Shown here piece after piece: positions 57,155-64,000 of a stretch of DNA of 64,000 bases. A program made the translations under genes and the position numbers. The DNA comes from Saccharomonospora marina XMU15 (lineage in GTDB: Bacteria > Actinomycetota > Actinomycetes > Mycobacteriales > Pseudonocardiaceae), in contig NZ_CM001439.1 of the NCBI RefSeq assembly GCF_000244955.1, positions 3,607,636 through 3,671,635 on the forward strand. The letters are read 5' to 3'. Position 1 is the stretch's first letter, and each line of letters opens with the position of its first letter. Below the pieces are notes generated by a model. It searched no databases. It was given only the letters and a program-made list of their open reading frames with translations, and was not told the DNA's origin.

Positions 57155-59863
57155 CTAGTGCGCCGCGTCGTTCCACGACCGGCCGAAGCCGACCGAGACC
57201 TCCAGCGGGACGGCCAGTTCGCAAGCCGCGCCCATCTCCTTGCGCACCAGTGTCTCGACATCGGCGTGCTCGTTGTCGGCGACCTCGAGCACCAGTTCGT
57301 CGTGGACCTGCAGCAGCATCCGGCTGCGCAGCCCGGACTCGCCGAGCGCGCGGTGCACCCCGAGCATCGCGACCTTGATGATGTCGGCGGCGCTGCCCTG
57401 GATGGGCGCGTTGAGCGCCATTCGCTCCGCCATCTCGCGGCGCTGCCGGTTGTCGCTGGTGAGGTCGGGCAGGTAGCGGCGGCGACCGAAGATCGTTTCC
57501 GTGTACCCGATCTTGGCGGCCTTGTCCACCACGGTGTGCAGGTAGTCGCGGACCCCGCCGAACCTGGCGAAGTACTCGTCCATCAGCCCGCGTGCCTCCT
57601 CGGTGGAGATACGCAACTGCTGGGACAGCCCGTACGCGGAAAGGCCGTAGGCGAGCCCGTAGTTCATCGCCTTGATCTTCGCCCGTTGCTCGCTGGTCAC
57701 CTCGCCGGGTTCGACACCGAACACGCGGGCAGCCGTCGCTGCGTGGAAGTCGAATCCGGACTGGAACGACTCGATCAACGCTGCGTCGGCCGACAGGTGC
57801 GCCATGATGCGCATCTCGATCTGGCTGTAGTCGGCCGTCATCAGCTCCGAGTAACCGGGGCCGACCACGAAGGCCTCCCTGATCCGGCGCCCCTCGTCGG
57901 TCCTGATCGGGATGTTCTGCAGGTTGGGATCGACCGACGACAGCCGCCCGGTCGCGGCGATGGTCTGGTGCAGCGTGGTGTGGATGCGGCCGTCGTCGGC
58001 GATCGACTTGATCAGACCCTCCACCGTGCTGCGCAGCCTGGTGGCGTCGCGGTGTTCCAGCAGGTGCTCCAGGAACGGATGCTCGGTCTTCTCGTACAGG
58101 GTTTGCAGCGCGTCGGCGTCGGTGGTGTAGCCGGTCTTGGTGCGCTTGGTCTTCGGCATGCCCAGCTCGTCGAACAGCACCACCTGCAGCTGCTTGGGCG
58201 AGCCCAGGTTGATCTGCTTGCCGATCACCTGGTGTGCCTGCTCGGTCGCCTGCTTGACTCGGGCCGCGTAGTGGGCTTCGAGCGTGGTCAGCGCGTCGGC
58301 GTCCACCGCGATGCCCGCCGCCTCGAGTTCGGTGATGACGGCCAGCAGCGGCAGTTCGATCTCCTCGAGCAACTTCGCCGCGCCGATCTTGCCGAGTTCG
58401 TCCGACAGTGTCGCCGCCAGCTCCGCCACCGCCCTGGCCCGCACCAGCTCGCCGTGCACGAGTTGGGTGTCGGCATCGTCGGTGTCGAGCAGGGACAGCT
58501 GGCCGCCCTCGCCGGAACCCTCGGAGCGCAGCTCACGGCGCAGGTAGCGCAGCACCAGGTCTTCCAGCTCGAACGAGCGTTGCCCAGGGCGCACCAGGTA
58601 GGCGGCCAGTTCGGTGTCCATCGCCAGCCCCGCCAGAGTCCAGCCCCTTGCCAGCACGGCGTGCAGCGGCACCTTCAGCGCGTGGCCGACCTTGCGAACG
58701 GTTCCGTCGGCCAGCCATGCCACCAGTGCCTTCTCGTCGCGTTCGGCCAACTCGGCGACCGCGACGTAGGCGCCTTCGCCGTCGGGCGCGGCCAGCGACA
58801 GCGAAAGCAGGTCGGAGTTCACCGACGCGCCCGTGGTCCGCAGCGACAGCCCCACCGTGCCGCCCGCACGGGCATGCCGGTCCAGCCAGTCGCCGAGCGT
58901 GCCAGGCTCCAGCGCGCCACCCGAGACCTCGAAACCCTCCTCGGCCTCCGGTTCGGCGCTGGACAGCGTGGCGAACAGCCGGTCGCGCAGCACCCGGAAC
59001 TCCAACTCGTCGAACAGCCGGTGCACGGCGTCGCGGTCCCACGGCCGCACCGCGAGGTCTTCCGGCGCCGTGTCCAGCGGCACGTCCCTGACCAACTCGG
59101 TGAGCTGACGGTTCAGCAGTACCGCGTCGAGGTGAGCCCGTAACGCGTCGCCGACCTTGCCCTTGACTTCGTCGACCCGGTCCACCAGCTCACCGAGGCT
59201 GCCGAACTGCTTGATCCACTTGGCGGCGGTCTTCTCCCCCACGCCGGGGATTCCCGGCAGGTTGTCGGACGGGTCGCCGCGCAGCGCGGCGAAATCCGGG
59301 TACTGCGACGGCGAGAGACCGTACTTCTCCAGCACCGCGTCGGGGTCGAAGCGCACCAGGTCCGAAACGCCCTTACGCGGGTACAGCACCGTGACCGAGC
59401 CGTTCACGAGCTGCAGGGTGTCGCGGTCGCCGGTACAGATGAGCACCTGAAACTCCGGCGTCGCCTGCGTGGTCAGCGTGGCGATGATGTCGTCGGCCTC
59501 GAAGCCTTCCTTCTCCAGCACCGGGATCGCCAGCGCCGCCAGGATCTCCTTGATCAGCTCGACCTGGCCCTTGAAGTCGTCCGGGGTGGTCAGCCGGTTG
59601 GCCTTGTAGTCGGCGAAGGCCTCGGAGCGAAACGTCTTGCGCGAGACGTCGAAGGCCACGGCCACGTGCGTCGGACTCTCGTCTCGCAACAGGTTGATCA
59701 GCATCGAGGTGAACCCGAACACCGCGTTGGTCACCTGCCCTGTGGAGGTGCGGAAGCGGTCGGCAGGCACCGCGAAGAAGGCCCGGTACGCCATCGAGTG
59801 CCCGTCGATGAGCAGCAGCCGGGATGTGTCGTTGGCTACGGAGGTGTTCTGCTGGGGGCTCAC
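57155..59863 (-). CDS. polA: DNA polymerase I
   Basis: 902-residue repair and replication polymerase. N-terminal 5'-3' exonuclease (LLIDGHSMAYRAFFAVP, ICTGDRDTLQLV, GIPGVGEKTAAKWI, to about 300), a middle 3'-5' exonuclease-like domain lacking the usual Asp/Glu metal ligands (no DTET-like start), and the polymerase with motif A MTADYSQIEMRIMAHLS (about 676), the O-helix region KAMNYGLAYGLSAYGL and motif C VHDELVLEV (about 852). Loss of proofreading residues is common in actinobacterial PolA. GTG at 59863 has TAGACT 7 nt upstream and no ribosome site. Confidence 0.96.
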   Translation of the reverse strand: MSPQQNTSVANDTSRLLLIDGHSMAYRAFFAVPADRFRTSTGQVTNAVFGFTSMLINLLRDESPTHVAVAFDVSRKTFRSEAFADYKANRLTTPDDFKGQVELIKEILAALAIPVLEKEGFEADDIIATLTTQATPEFQVLICTGDRDTLQLVNGSVTVLYPRKGVSDLVRFDPDAVLEKYGLSPSQYPDFAALRGDPSDNLPGIPGVGEKTAAKWIKQFGSLGELVDRVDEVKGKVGDALRAHLDAVLLNRQLTELVRDVPLDTAPEDLAVRPWDRDAVHRLFDELEFRVLRDRLFATLSSAEPEAEEGFEVSGGALEPGTLGDWLDRHARAGGTVGLSLRTTGASVNSDLLSLSLAAPDGEGAYVAVAELAERDEKALVAWLADGTVRKVGHALKVPLHAVLARGWTLAGLAMDTELAAYLVRPGQRSFELEDLVLRYLRRELRSEGSGEGGQLSLLDTDDADTQLVHGELVRARAVAELAATLSDELGKIGAAKLLEEIELPLLAVITELEAAGIAVDADALTTLEAHYAARVKQATEQAHQVIGKQINLGSPKQLQVVLFDELGMPKTKRTKTGYTTDADALQTLYEKTEHPFLEHLLEHRDATRLRSTVEGLIKSIADDGRIHTTLHQTIAATGRLSSVDPNLQNIPIRTDEGRRIREAFVVGPGYSELMTADYSQIEMRIMAHLSADAALIESFQSGFDFHAATAARVFGVEPGEVTSEQRAKIKAMNYGLAYGLSAYGLSQQLRISTEEARGLMDEYFARFGGVRDYLHTVVDKAAKIGYTETIFGRRRYLPDLTSDNRQRREMAERMALNAPIQGSAADIIKVAMLGVHRALGESGLRSRMLLQVHDELVLEVADNEHADVETLVRKEMGAACELAVPLEVSVGFGRSWNDAAH

Positions 59864-59870
59864 GAACGTG

Positions 59871-59876
59871 AGTCTA
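59871..59876 (-). promoter_or_regulatory. Putative -10 box giving leaderless polA mRNA
   Basis: TAGACT on the minus strand ends 7 nt before the polA GTG, the spacing expected if transcription begins at the start codon. No -35 of good quality is visible, and no Shine-Dalgarno sequence lies before the GTG. Confidence 0.45.
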
Positions 59877-59925
59877 GGGTGAGGGTCGGACAGTCCCGCC
59901 TGTCGTGTCGAACAAGGAGCAGTGG

Positions 59926-60369
59926 GTGACCGAGCACGTGTCCGAAGAGCAGATCCGCGAGCAACTCGCGGGGATCAACCCCGAGGTCGCGGAGCAGCAA
60001 CTCAACGACAAGGTCGGGCTCACCTTCGTGGAACTGAGTGCGGAGCGGGTGGTGGGCACGATGCCGGTCGCGGGCAACCTCCAGCCGTACGGGCTACTGC
60101 ACGGCGGCGCGAACGCGGTGCTGGCCGAGGCGCTCGGTTCGACCGTCGCCGCGCTGAACGCGGGCGCGGGCCGCGCCACCATGGGGTTGGAACTGTCCTG
60201 CACGCACCACCGCGCCGCGGTGAAGGGCCTCGTCACCGGAGTGGCCACCCCGCTGCACGTGGGGCGCGGCACCATCACCGCCGAGATCGTCATCACCGAC
60301 GAATCCGGCAGGCGGACCTGCACCGCCCGGCTGACCTGCATCGTGCGGGACAAGCCGCCGACCGGCTAG
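59926..60369 (+). CDS. PaaI-type hotdog thioesterase
   Basis: 147 residues. Hotdog core GLLHGGANAVLAEALGSTVA with the HGG motif and catalytic acidic residue, then VTGVATPLHVGRGTITAEIV. Such enzymes hydrolyse acyl- or aryl-CoA thioesters. GTG at 59926 (VTEHVSEEQIREQL) is chosen because AAGGAG lies 6 nt upstream; a GTG 21 nt earlier would place that site inside the gene. It diverges from polA. Confidence 0.9.
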   Translation: MTEHVSEEQIREQLAGINPEVAEQQLNDKVGLTFVELSAERVVGTMPVAGNLQPYGLLHGGANAVLAEALGSTVAALNAGAGRATMGLELSCTHHRAAVKGLVTGVATPLHVGRGTITAEIVITDESGRRTCTARLTCIVRDKPPTG

Positions 60370-60389
60370 CGCGGGGCCGGCTCGCCGTC

Positions 60390-61354
60390 GTGGACCTCGA
60401 CCTCGCACAGGTGCGCGCGTTCCTCGCCGCGGCCGAGTCGATGAGCTTCACCGGCGCGGCGCGGCGACTGCACCTGAGCCAGCAGGCACTGTCCAAACGG
60501 ATCAGCAGACTGGAGAACGCCCTCGGCGTGGCGCTGTTCGTACGCAGCAACCGCACGGTCGAACTCACCGACGAGGGAAGGCGCTTCCTGCCGCACGCGC
60601 GGGGACTGCTGGAACGTGCCGACGCGGCGGTGGCCGCGCTGTCCGAAACCGACACACCCGTACGGCTGGATCTCCTCGACAACCGGCTCTCGCCGATGTT
60701 CCTGCTACGCAGGATGGCCGAGCGGGACGACCAGCTACGGGGCACCCGTGGCTGGCGGGGCGGGCTCGGCAACGCGATCGGTCCATTGCTGCGCGGCGAG
60801 GTGGACGCCGCTTTCGGACGGGTGCACGACCTGGACCGGGAACTGCCCTCGGAGCTCACCCACCGGCTGGTGCGGCTGGAGCCGCTGGTCGCGCTGCTCG
60901 CGCCCGAGCACCCGCTGGCGCGGCACGACGAGTTGACCATGGCCGAGCTGCGGGAGGAGGGCATCTGGCTGCCGTCGCTGGCGGGGCCTGCCGAGTGGCT
61001 GGGTTTCCTGCGTCGCATGAGCGAGCGATTCGGTGTCCCGCTGGACGGATCCGGCATCAGCTACGACCTGCGGCACACCCTCGAGCAGACCCGCTACGAC
61101 AAGCTCAGGGTGACTCTGGCCGGTGCCGACATGGAGTTGTCGCCCGACCTCGACCTGCGGGGGTGCTGCCGTTTCGGCCCGTGCCGCTGTTCCCGTGGTC
61201 GATCGTGTGGCGCAAGGGCAGGCCTCGCCCGGCGCTGGCCAGGCTGTTGGAGCTGGCCGAACGAACGAGCCGGGCCGAGGGATGGCGCGAGCACGACCCG
61301 GCCCGCAGCTGGCTACCCGACGTCAACCAAGACGGGCGCGAAACCATTCGGTGA
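60390..61354 (+). pseudogene. LysR-family regulator with a frameshift at a G-tract
   Basis: From GTG 60390 the frame encodes a normal LysR protein: HTH (SFTGAARRLHLSQQALSKRI, SRLENALGVALFVRSN) and effector domain up to ADMELSPDLDLRG (about 61163). There it crosses a run of five G and becomes non-conserved. The expected C-terminus, VLPFRPVPLFPWSIVWRKG then RPRPALARLLELAERT, continues in another frame to the TGA at 61352-61354. One extra G would give an intact protein of about 321 residues. It is therefore a recent pseudogene, a phase-variable tract, or a sequencing error. Its end overlaps the convergent hydrolase gene by 32 nt. Confidence 0.78.
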
Positions 61355-62126
61355 CCTCGGCATCCACGGCCGCGGCATGCTCGGTCTGCGGGGCCTGTTC
61401 GACACCAGGCTCCTCGGCCAACGCGTGCTCCATTCCGGGAATCACCACCAGCCGGGCACGCTCACCCAGCGCGTCGCGCAGCGCCGAGGCGGGTTCGCGA
61501 AACGCGACGTCGTCGCGCTCGCCGACCACGAGCAACACATCCACGAAAAGCTCTTCGGCTCTGCGCACGAAGTCGTATCGGTGCGCGACCGCCCGCGACC
61601 GCCCGCTCCAGTGGTAGGTGACTCCGTAGTTGCGTTCGTTCGCCGCGACGGCGGGCGCCAGCTGGGTGACCGGACTGACCAGCGCGGCGGCGCGGACATC
61701 GACGTCCTGGCGAGCCGTGACCTCCAGTGCCACCGTCGCACCCGCCGAACCACCGAGCACGCCGACCGCGGTGTCCGCCACCGAAAGCCGCTGCCGCAGT
61801 TCGGCCACCACCGCGGGAAACTCCGCCGCAGCCTGCTCGGTGACAGGTTCGGCCACGTTGAGCACGTAATCCTGCGTCGCGAGTCCGAAGAACTCCTCCT
61901 CACCCCCCGCCGGTGCGCGTTCGCCGGACATCGGCAACCCGAGATACACCCGCCACGCGGACAGCCCCGCCATGGGAAGCGCGGCCGACATGGCTTGCTC
62001 GCTGCGCGGCGGGGACATCAGATGCCATGCCACGACCAGTGGCGCGGCGGTCCGGTCGTCAGCGGGAGGGAGTGCCACGAACGGCACACCCGCCGCCGTT
62101 CCTCGCATCGATCCACGGTCACGCAT
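61323..62126 (-). CDS. Alpha/beta hydrolase
   Basis: 267 residues. PLVVAWHLMSPPRSEQAMSA, AWRVYLGLPMSG, the nucleophile elbow GVLGGSAGATVALEV, VDVLLVVGERDDVAF with the catalytic Asp, and VIPGMEHALAEEPG with the His form the triad. Without signal peptide, so cytosolic. ATG at 62126 follows AAAGGA by 6 nt. Substrate unknown; probably an esterase or lipase-like enzyme. Confidence 0.85.
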   Translation of the reverse strand: MRDRGSMRGTAAGVPFVALPPADDRTAAPLVVAWHLMSPPRSEQAMSAALPMAGLSAWRVYLGLPMSGERAPAGGEEEFFGLATQDYVLNVAEPVTEQAAAEFPAVVAELRQRLSVADTAVGVLGGSAGATVALEVTARQDVDVRAAALVSPVTQLAPAVAANERNYGVTYHWSGRSRAVAHRYDFVRRAEELFVDVLLVVGERDDVAFREPASALRDALGERARLVVIPGMEHALAEEPGVEQAPQTEHAAAVDAEVTEWFRARLG

Positions 62127-62280
62127 CGCGGGTCCTTTCGTCGCTCGGCTGTCGTACCCCAGCAGACCCACCTGCCGTTGCCGTGTCCAACAGCCATGAC
62201 GGCGCCGGTCACACCCAAGGGTTGTGGCTCGTGGCCGCCCGCGGCTTCGACATGTCGCAGTCGGCCGATAGCCTTGCGTG

Positions 62281-63972
62281 ATGGCGAGCGAGGACACCAT
62301 GGTGGCAGGCGAGTTCCGACGTTGGGCGCGGGCCGCGGGCCGGGAGCCGGGCGCCGCGGAAACGGTCCTGGAACTGCTGTCCATCGAGTTCGGGGTCGTC
62401 GACCCTGGCGAGCTCGAGGCGGGCGACCTCCCGGACTTGCTGCTCGATGTCTGCCCGGACGAGGTCGATCCCGAGCGGATCCCCGATGTGCTGCTGGCCG
62501 TGTACGGGTTGCTGGACTTCGCGGTGGACACCGGCAGGCTGACCAGCGAGCAGGCGCTGGGGCTGCGGGGCGAGGTCGACGAGGTGGCCCCGACGGTGCT
62601 GACCGCGGGCGCGGACGACGCCGAACTGTTCGCTGTGGACGACGAACTCACCGAGGCGGAGCTGGCCGCACTGGACGGCATGGACGACGAGCTCGACCTG
62701 CGGGAGGTGTTCGGGCTGCCCGGCAGGCTGCCACCGCTGCGGCTGCCGGGCGAGCACGAACTCGCGCGTGCGGCGAGGTCCAGCCCGCTGCTCGACCGTG
62801 CCCGCCGGTTCGCGGCCTGGGTCGGCGAGGGTAGGGAGCTGGCCGACGGCGGGGATCTGCCCGCCGACGACGCCGCCGCGGCCGCGAAGGACCTCGGCGT
62901 GGACCTCGCCGAGCTGGCGCAGTTGTGGGACCTCGGCGAGGAGGTCGGGTTTCTCGAGGTCGGGGTCGACGCGGTGGCCGCCACCGAGGAGGTGGAGGGC
63001 TGGGTCGAGACCGACGACGACGACGTGCTGCAGCTGTGGCAGTTCGCGCTTGCCTCGCTGCTCGGCCGCAGCCTGCTGACCGACCAGGAACAGGCAGCCG
63101 ACAGCAGGCTGGAGTTCTCGGCGGCGGGGCTTTCCTTCATGGCCCTGTTCCTCGCGCGCGAGGTGGGAATGCCATCGGCCGAGCTGAGCGCACTGGTCCG
63201 CGAGGCGGCGGTGGCCGACCTGCCGCAGGCCGAGGCCGACGGGGCGTGGCAGCAGTGGGTGCGCGACCACGGCGACCCCGCGACCGTGTTGTACCGGCGG
63301 CTGGCAGAACTCGGTGCTGTCGAGATCGACGGCGAGGTCGTGCGGCTGACGCCGCTGGGGCTGCACGCCATGTGGGAGCAGGTGTCCCAGTCCGGTGTCG
63401 AGGTGCCGTTGCTGCCTCCCGTGGCGGAGATGACGGCGGCCGATGTCGTGTCGGTGGGAGCGGAAGGCCGTGAGGAGTCGCTGGACGCCGAGTGGGAGCC
63501 ATGGCTGGCCTCCCGCGAGCCGCAGGCCGCGGCACGCGAGTTGCTCGAGGTCGCCTCCGCCGCGACGCAACCGTGGACCAGGGTCGCCGCGACGGCATTG
63601 GCCGCGCGCCTCGGCGAAGCGGCGCTCGACGGCTGGCGCGCGGCGCTGGACGACCCCGCACTGCGGCCCTACTCCAAGCAGGAGCTGGCGGAGCTGGTCG
63701 GAGCCGCTCCGGAACTGGAGTTGCAGCCGGACGACGTCGCATGGCTGCTCGCCGACTCGCTCACCGGTGTCGACGAAGCCTACCGGCCGCAGGAGTTGGC
63801 CGACTACCTTGCCGAATCCGTGCCTGAGGACGCCGAGGAGGTGTTCGAGCGGTTGTGGCGGCTGGACCACCCCGGAGCGCACGAGGCGCTGACCCTCATC
63901 GGCCGCCACCACCCGGACAAGAAGGTGGCCAAGGCGGCGAGGAAGGCGGCCTTCAAGGTGGTCGATCGCTGA
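62281..63972 (+). CDS. Large conserved actinobacterial protein of unknown function
   Basis: 563 residues, strongly acidic, Ala/Leu/Glu-rich and predicted almost all helical, with no catalytic motif recognised. Segments: FRRWARAAGREPGAAETVLE at the start, YGLLDFAVDTGRLTSEQALG, a winged-helix-like LAELGAVEIDGEVVRLTPLG followed by HAMWEQV near 355, and C-terminal HEAT-like repeats (ALTLIGRHHPDKKVAKAARK). It has no signal peptide or membrane helix. ATG at 62281 directly follows an in-frame GTG. It stands alone on this strand. Confidence 0.72.
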   Translation: MASEDTMVAGEFRRWARAAGREPGAAETVLELLSIEFGVVDPGELEAGDLPDLLLDVCPDEVDPERIPDVLLAVYGLLDFAVDTGRLTSEQALGLRGEVDEVAPTVLTAGADDAELFAVDDELTEAELAALDGMDDELDLREVFGLPGRLPPLRLPGEHELARAARSSPLLDRARRFAAWVGEGRELADGGDLPADDAAAAAKDLGVDLAELAQLWDLGEEVGFLEVGVDAVAATEEVEGWVETDDDDVLQLWQFALASLLGRSLLTDQEQAADSRLEFSAAGLSFMALFLAREVGMPSAELSALVREAAVADLPQAEADGAWQQWVRDHGDPATVLYRRLAELGAVEIDGEVVRLTPLGLHAMWEQVSQSGVEVPLLPPVAEMTAADVVSVGAEGREESLDAEWEPWLASREPQAAARELLEVASAATQPWTRVAATALAARLGEAALDGWRAALDDPALRPYSKQELAELVGAAPELELQPDDVAWLLADSLTGVDEAYRPQELADYLAESVPEDAEEVFERLWRLDHPGAHEALTLIGRHHPDKKVAKAARKAAFKVVDR

Positions 63973-63985
63973 ACCGCGGCCGGGC

Positions 63986-64000
63986 CTACTTGCCGATGTT
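63986..64000 (-). CDS. Possible C-terminal end of a gene beyond the window
   Basis: On the minus strand the last 15 bases read as Asn-Ile-Gly-Lys followed by TAG. This would be the tail of a gene running into the window, convergent with the large unknown-function gene. Only four codons are visible, so product and even reality are uncertain. Confidence 0.3.
   Translation of the reverse strand, partial: NIGK

Noticed and set aside
57155-59863. Loss of proofreading residues in PolA as an anomaly
   Set aside because: A degenerate 3'-5' exonuclease domain is common in actinobacterial DNA polymerase I, so it is noted in the gene entry only.

Overview
The window is about 64 kb of GC-rich (roughly 70%), gene-dense chromosomal DNA. 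Codon use, frequent GTG starts, start/stop overlaps (ATGA, GTGA, TAGTG) and gene order point to an actinomycete. The order tyrS/mpg, argCJBDFRGH, pheST, the 23S methyltransferase, rplT-rpmI-infC, DUF1844, uvrA, uvrB, coaE-grpB, rpsA, polA follows the mycobacterial/pseudonocardial core. Small DUF families and regulators suggest Pseudonocardiales (Saccharomonospora, Prauserella or Amycolatopsis type); this assignment is inference. No rRNA, tRNA, insertion sequence, prophage or CRISPR array was seen.

Layout. 1-3.1 kb: tyrS (C-terminus cut by the window edge) with mpg, a decayed DUF1905 gene and an LLM-class oxidoreductase behind a MerR-type promoter. 3.1-11.5 kb: the complete arginine operon on the minus strand, driven by a promoter that overlaps an ARG box and seems to give a leaderless argC. 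11.6-17.5 kb: translation genes pheT, pheS, 23S rRNA methyltransferase, rplT, rpmI and infC (AUC start). 17.7-22.1 kb: DUF1844, RidA, SRPBCC protein, uvrA. 22-31 kb: accessory genes (acyltransferase, metallo-hydrolase, ArsR/AHSA1 pair, NUDIX, AraC, a RES-toxin type toxin-antitoxin pair, an S9 peptidase). 30.8-32 kb: a TerC exporter gene behind a manganese riboswitch. 32-36 kb: an esterase fused to an ABC ATPase, with its permease. 36-44 kb: two VOC proteins, uvrB, PucR, DUF402, Tat-exported amidase, GNAT, TetR. 44.3-51.8 kb: a compact Liv-type ABC importer and acyl-CoA synthetase operon, divergent from a PaaX regulator. 51.9-64 kb: coaE-grpB, rpsA, a methyltransferase, polA, a thioesterase, a frameshifted LysR gene, an alpha/beta hydrolase and a large conserved protein of unknown function.

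How the genes work together. Arginine synthesis from glutamate is encoded as one translationally coupled unit with its own repressor. The liv/acyl-CoA synthetase operon looks like uptake plus CoA activation of an acid, probably controlled by PaaX. uvrA, uvrB, polA and mpg form a scattered DNA-repair set.

The most unusual signal is a family of 21-bp tandem repeats sharing the core ACTCGCGGG. They form five intergenic clusters (11.58, 18.14, 26.13, 44.22 and 53.10 kb). Four of the five lie immediately after a stop codon in one fixed orientation. They produce spurious heptad-repeat ORFs. I do not recognise them as a named element.
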